From assembly GCF_001887355.1 (NCBI RefSeq), contig NZ_MPIN01000010.1, positions 2,878-66,877 on the forward strand: 64,000 nucleotides of DNA. Direction: 5' to 3'. The notes beneath the pieces were generated by a model. It was not told the origin of the DNA. It worked only from the letters and a program-made list of their open reading frames with translations, and searched no databases. Below, in pieces: positions 62,969 through 64,000 of this stretch (positions are counted from its first letter, which is position 1; every line of letters begins with the position of its first letter). The DNA comes from Cystobacter ferrugineus. Lineage in GTDB: Bacteria > Myxococcota > Myxococcia > Myxococcales > Myxococcaceae. Made by a program: the position numbers and the translations under genes.

Positions 62969-63440
62969 GTCGTCTCCCCCGTGAATCAAGCTGCTACATC
63001 TGAACTTTCATTCAGTAGTCGATTGAGCAGGAATCCCAACCCCAAAAGCCTCGCGTGGGCCGCCAGCCACGAGCCATCGGACCCGCGTACAACACCAGGG
63101 GTTACAGCCGCACGCCGCCAGCCACACAGCCGGTCTCATCGCCGCGAGGCCGAAAATCGGCCCTCCGGCCCCGCGACCCCTCCCTTCAGGCCGACCCTCC
63201 CGCCCGCCTGACAACACTTCATGAGACTCCGAGAGCCCTGCCCCTCGGCCGGAGCCCCCGTCCCATCCCGGGACGGCCCGCGGGCGCGCCCGGCTGCAAG
63301 CTGTTGAGACACCGGTGAGACACCGGGGCTGCCAGACACCCCGCGTCACCGCCTCGCCAGGAGTTGACGGGCAGACAGGCAAGCCCGGGCGCCTCCCTCG
63401 TAGGTGCCATCCCAACCGGCCATCCCCACCTTCATTCCCC
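62969..63440. other. Intergenic region without a convincing gene
   Basis: About 470 bp between divergent genes. Short open frames exist on both strands, but none has a supported start, normal codon bias or family likeness. I see no RNA gene or strong hairpin. Confidence 0.4.
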
Positions 63441-64000
63441 GTGGAGTCCGACCTGAATCCGTTGCGCCGTGCGTTTTTCCGCTTCGCCGAGCGGGGCGCG
63501 GCGCTGTCCGCCCGCTATCACCGGGCCCGGCTGCTGGGTGCACAGCACCTGCCCCCGGCGGGTCCAATCCTGCTCGTGGGCAATCACGGGCTCTGGGGTT
63601 ACGAAACCCCTGCCTTCTTCCATCTGCTGCACCGCGCCACGGGCCGCTACCCGCTGGGGCTCGCCGAGCGGGGATTCTTCAAGCTCCCCGTGGTGAAGAC
63701 ATTGCTGCCTTGGCTGGGAGGAGTGGAAGGCACACGTCAGAAGGCGCTGGAGGCGCTCGGGGAGGGCCACCTCGTGGTCTGCTATCCCGGCGGCGCCTGG
63801 GAAACCTTCAAGAAACCCCGGCACCACTACACCTTGCGGTGGGAGGAGACGGTGGGCTTCGCGCGGCTGGCGGCCCTGGCGCGGGTGCCGCTGGTGCCCT
63901 TCGCGGGGTTCGGGGTGGATGGCACCTTTGTCTGTCCAGAGGACGAGCGGTGGAGCGTGGCGTTGGCTCCTGGGGAGAAGTACCGCGTCCCGCTGGGCAT
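63441..64000 (+). CDS. Lysophospholipid acyltransferase-like protein (5' part)
   Basis: The frame starts at GTG 63441 and runs past the window end, giving at least 186 residues. LLVGNHGLWGYE is the acyltransferase motif I (His with an acidic residue six positions on, as in TMEM68/DGAT2-like members). VVCYPGGAWETF takes the place of the FPEGT motif, and VGFARLAALARVPLVPFA is motif IV-like. It transfers acyl groups to a lipid or glycerol-type acceptor. There is no ribosome-binding site before the GTG; TTG codons inside the first ten residues are alternatives. Truncated by the edge, so the C-terminus is unseen. Confidence 0.8.
   Translation, partial: MESDLNPLRRAFFRFAERGAALSARYHRARLLGAQHLPPAGPILLVGNHGLWGYETPAFFHLLHRATGRYPLGLAERGFFKLPVVKTLLPWLGGVEGTRQKALEALGEGHLVVCYPGGAWETFKKPRHHYTLRWEETVGFARLAALARVPLVPFAGFGVDGTFVCPEDERWSVALAPGEKYRVPLG

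Noticed and set aside
62981-63211. Plus-strand 76-codon frame in the right intergenic region
   Set aside because: Arg/Pro/Ser-rich shadow composition, no supported start and no family match.

Overview
The window looks like chromosomal DNA of a myxobacterium, most likely from the Cystobacter/Archangium/Myxococcus side of the Myxococcota. The reasons are very high GC with strong third-position G/C, a high density of sensor kinases and sigma-54 activators, and families largely restricted to myxobacteria: a DUF2378/TIGR02265 paralogue, a double-CXXCG immunity protein beside a SitA-type lipoprotein toxin, and LysM hydrolases without signal peptides. I saw no rRNA, tRNA, CRISPR array, IS element or prophage. 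All calls come from reading the sequence and recalling families; no database search was run.

Layout. 0-5.4 kb: a degenerate repeat, a GH13 alpha-amylase-family enzyme, a CsbD-like protein and glutamine synthetase type II, all on the minus strand. 5.4-7.4 kb: a regulatory intergenic region with four related palindromes and a sigma-54-type promoter, then a NifA-like activator. 7.4-16.1 kb: SPFH protein, peptide deformylase, metallophosphatase lipoprotein, DUF2378 protein, PilZ/pseudo-receiver sigma-54 activator, MASE1 histidine kinase and a small protein ending in an SSB-like acidic tip. 16.2-24.6 kb: AT-hook/zinc-finger protein, transketolase, hybrid kinase, hydrolase, histone-H1-like protein, acetyltransferase, lipoproteins and a YcnI-like copper protein. 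24.6-36.7 kb: 5-oxoprolinase (PxpA-PxpB fusion plus PxpC), AmpG-like permease, MBL hydrolase, J-domain-like protein, LURP-one protein, NYN nuclease, aminotransferase and a LysM transglycosylase.

37.4-40.3 kb is a methylthioadenosine salvage operon: mtnP, mtnA and a class II aldolase, the gene set of the DHAP shunt. 41.0-42.4 kb holds a ribbon-helix-helix/GNAT toxin-antitoxin-like pair of lower GC bounded by 38-bp direct repeats. 42.5-50 kb carries a lipoprotein, a tandem pair of ArsA/Get3-like ATPases, a three-LysM GH19 endolysin, and a sitI-like immunity gene beside a sitA-like toxin gene broken by one in-frame stop. 49.9-64 kb holds a large multi-PAS hybrid kinase, a Sco copper protein, a sigma-54-activator-like protein without a P-loop, a GspG-like protein, a receiver-adenylate cyclase, a GAF kinase, an RMD1/DUF155 protein, tryptophan 2,3-dioxygenase, a second AT-hook/zinc-finger paralogue and the 5' part of an acyltransferase gene.

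Functionally the window mixes nitrogen assimilation (glnII with its putative activator, oxoproline recycling, tryptophan degradation), sulphur salvage, envelope and predation functions (LysM hydrolases, AmpG, Sit kin discrimination), and a large signalling load. The strongest leads are the glnII/activator regulatory region, the disarmed sitA toxin, the SSB-tail mimic, the repeat-bounded toxin-antitoxin island and the degenerate sigma-54-activator-like protein.
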